Positions 62,389 to 64,000 of a stretch of DNA of 64,000 bases are shown here, one piece after another. The stretch covers positions 1-64,000 of the forward strand of contig USAN01000010.1 of NCBI GenBank assembly GCA_900552645.1, read 5' to 3'. Every line of letters starts with the position of its first letter. Position 1 is the stretch's first letter. The notes under the pieces were generated by a model that worked only from the letters and a program-made list of their open reading frames with translations, was not told where the DNA came from and did no database searches. The stretch comes from an uncultured Bacteroides sp. Its GTDB lineage: Bacteria; Bacteroidota; Bacteroidia; Bacteroidales; Bacteroidaceae. Made by a program: the position numbers and the translations under genes.

Positions 62389-63435
62389 CTATAGATTTAT
62401 TGTATTGCATAGGTGTATAATATCTCTACTGAAACGTAAAGTGTTATCCTTGCCGTAAAATCTCTTTATAATAGGAGCCTTTACTCCATCTTCTAGTTTT
62501 ATAGGCGAAAGCTCTATAAATGCCTCGTCCCAGCAATTATAATCAATGAATGACTGAAGTAATAATGATCCTCCTTCGATGATAACGGACTGGATTTTTT
62601 CTTTATATAATATCTCTAAAACTTCGGGTATTATGTTTTTGTTAAAATTAACTTTAGAGAATGTTATATTTCCTTCTAAACCATCTTTGATACTGTTAAT
62701 TATTATTGTCTTAACTTTATTGTCGTAAATATTTAAAGATGAGTCGAGATTCAGATTACTATCTATTACAATTCTTGTCGGATTATTACCAAACCAGTTT
62801 CGGGTTGTTAAAGAAGGGTTGTCAAGTCGGGCAGTATTTTTCCCAACCATTATTCCACTGCTCTCGGCTCTATATTTATGTGATAGCATTCCTGTAAGGG
62901 GAGTAGATAGTATAACTGGCAATCCTCCTTTTCTTTTTATATCAATGAATCCGTCTGCAGATTGAGCCCATTTTAGTATTATGTATGGTCGTTTCTCGCG
63001 ATTAAATACAATGAATCTCTTTATAAGCTCCTTGCACTCGTTTTCCAAAACTCCTGTAATAACTTCAATTCCTGCATTTTTAAGTTTTTCTATGCCTCTT
63101 CCTGCTACCAATGGAAAAGGGTCCTTGCATCCTATTACTACTTTTCTTATACCTTTCTCAATTATAAGATCGGCGCATGGAGGTGTTTTTCCGTAATGTG
63201 AACAAGGCTCAAGACTTACATATATTGTAGATTCCTTTAGTAGTTGCTCGTTCTTTACAGAGCTAATGGCATTAACTTCTGCGTGTGGTTCGCCATATTT
63301 TATATGATATCCTTCGCCTATTATCATATTATTATGAACAATGACTGCTCCTACCATAGGATTTGTCGGAGTATTTGTAAGTCCATTTCTGGCAATTTGA
63401 ATACATCTTGCCATATATTTTTCATCATTACTCAT
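62389..63435 (-). CDS. ribD: Riboflavin biosynthesis deaminase/reductase RibD
   Basis: 348 aa, bifunctional. The deaminase domain (about 1-145) has zinc site HAEVNAI and PCSHYGKTPPCADLI; the reductase domain (about 150-348) has LKWAQSADGFI and QSVIIEGGSLLLQSFI. Second and third steps of riboflavin synthesis. Divergent from prmC; their promoters lie in a 60-bp gap. Confidence 0.95.
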   Translation of the reverse strand: MSNDEKYMARCIQIARNGLTNTPTNPMVGAVIVHNNMIIGEGYHIKYGEPHAEVNAISSVKNEQLLKESTIYVSLEPCSHYGKTPPCADLIIEKGIRKVVIGCKDPFPLVAGRGIEKLKNAGIEVITGVLENECKELIKRFIVFNREKRPYIILKWAQSADGFIDIKRKGGLPVILSTPLTGMLSHKYRAESSGIMVGKNTARLDNPSLTTRNWFGNNPTRIVIDSNLNLDSSLNIYDNKVKTIIINSIKDGLEGNITFSKVNFNKNIIPEVLEILYKEKIQSVIIEGGSLLLQSFIDYNCWDEAFIELSPIKLEDGVKAPIIKRFYGKDNTLRFSRDIIHLCNTINL

Positions 63436-63456
63436 CTTATGTTTTCTTTTAATTTA

Positions 63457-63464
63457 TAACTTTG
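63457..63464 (+). promoter_or_regulatory. prmC -7 box
   Basis: TAACTTTG matches TAnnTTTG, 31 bp before the prmC start. Confidence 0.5.
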
Positions 63465-63495
63465 CGATTCAAAGTACTGCAATTTAAACAAACAT

Positions 63496-64000
63496 ATGAA
63501 TTCTATAATATATTATATAAAACAACAGCTTAATCAATTTTATCCAGAAAAAGAACTTATGGCAGTCATAAAGCTTCTTCTTGCCGAGAGGTTTGGATTT
63601 ACAGACCTTGAACTTTATGGATGCAAAGATAGAAGTTTTTCGAAGATAGAGATGGACGAATTGAATGATATTATAGAAAGATTAAAATGTCATGAGCCTG
63701 TACAGTATATTCTGGGCAATGAATATTTCCTAGGTATGGAATTTAAAGTAACTACCGATGTGCTTATTCCTCGTCCCGAAACGGCACAGCTTGTTCAATG
63801 GATAGAAGAAGATTATAAAAACAAACATGTATCTATATTAGATATCGGTACCGGAAGTGGCTGTATAGCAATATCGCTTGCTTCGAAAATTAAACAATCA
63901 CAGGTGACTGCATGGGATATCTCAGAAAAAGCAATAGATATAGCCCTGACTAACTCTATAAAAAATAGTACTAAAGTAGATTTTTTTGTGAAAGATATTT
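63496..64000 (+). CDS. prmC: Peptide chain release factor N5-glutamine methyltransferase, 5' part
   Basis: First 168 codons; the gene runs off the window's right edge. Methylates the GGQ glutamine of release factors. Visible: an N-terminal helical domain, the linker EPVQYILGNEYFLGMEFKV, IPRPETAQLVQWI, and the SAM site ILDIGTGSGCIAISLA. The catalytic NPPY lies beyond the edge. The start ATG at 63496 follows the -7 box by 31 bp. Confidence 0.95.
   Translation, partial: MNSIIYYIKQQLNQFYPEKELMAVIKLLLAERFGFTDLELYGCKDRSFSKIEMDELNDIIERLKCHEPVQYILGNEYFLGMEFKVTTDVLIPRPETAQLVQWIEEDYKNKHVSILDIGTGSGCIAISLASKIKQSQVTAWDISEKAIDIALTNSIKNSTKVDFFVKDI

Overview
The window is AT-rich chromosomal DNA from a member of the order Bacteroidales, most likely Bacteroidaceae or a near relative; I cannot fix the genus. 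Evidence: many promoters have the Bacteroidetes -7 box TAnnTTTG and genes lack strong Shine-Dalgarno sequences; there is a type V (Mfa/Fim) pilus operon; and there are Bacteroidales-typical families (DUF3868, DUF4906, DUF5106, DUF6242, FimB/Mfa2, hybrid regulators with AraC output, tandem OmpH genes behind BamA). No tRNA, rRNA, CRISPR array, IS element or phage module was seen.

Layout. 1-5 kb: a three-gene operon for hemicellulose de-esterification and cleavage (CE6-GH5 lipoprotein and two CE1-type esterases). 5-10.6 kb: housekeeping genes (upp, pckA, a nitroreductase lipoprotein, typA), with a 430-bp gene-free stretch full of inverted repeats. 10.6-22.6 kb: an accessory surface-pilus region. 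A small lipoprotein and a sensorless hybrid regulator on the minus strand are divergent from a six- to seven-gene plus-strand operon (DUF3575, OmpA/TPR DUF3868, major fimbrillin, Mfa2-like anchor, minor subunit, 950-aa DUF4906 tip protein, small unknown). 22.6-31.6 kb: thioredoxin-like lipoprotein, rpsO, amtB, mtnN-luxS, a YfhO-family membrane protein and a TPR histidine-kinase-like protein.

31.6-41.2 kb: a minus-strand cell-surface glycan cluster (flippase, fucosyltransferase-like protein, LicD, four glycosyltransferases) behind metG. 41.4-49.2 kb: a B12-binding radical SAM protein, a GH28 pectinase-like enzyme with altered active-site motifs, comM, a thioredoxin-fold lipoprotein without CxxC, and a TPR/OmpA-like lipoprotein paralogous to the pilus-operon DUF3868 protein. 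49.4-54.5 kb: xerD divergent from aroQ-pyk-O-methyltransferase-rbfA-ABC permease. 54.5-64 kb: an envelope operon (DUF6242, uppS, bamA, ompH, ompH, murI, with pdxK downstream), then ribD divergent from a truncated prmC.

Best candidates for new biology: (1) the pilus operon with its divergent regulator, whose phosphoacceptor His is Cys and which has no periplasmic sensor domain but sits beside an orphan lipoprotein; (2) a second kinase-like protein whose H-box His is Arg; (3) an exact 21-bp-period GC-rich/poly-A repeat at 43125-43208; (4) nested palindromes at 8443-8653; (5) structured RNA between the major and anchor pilin genes. All functional statements come from reading motifs by eye; no database search was run.
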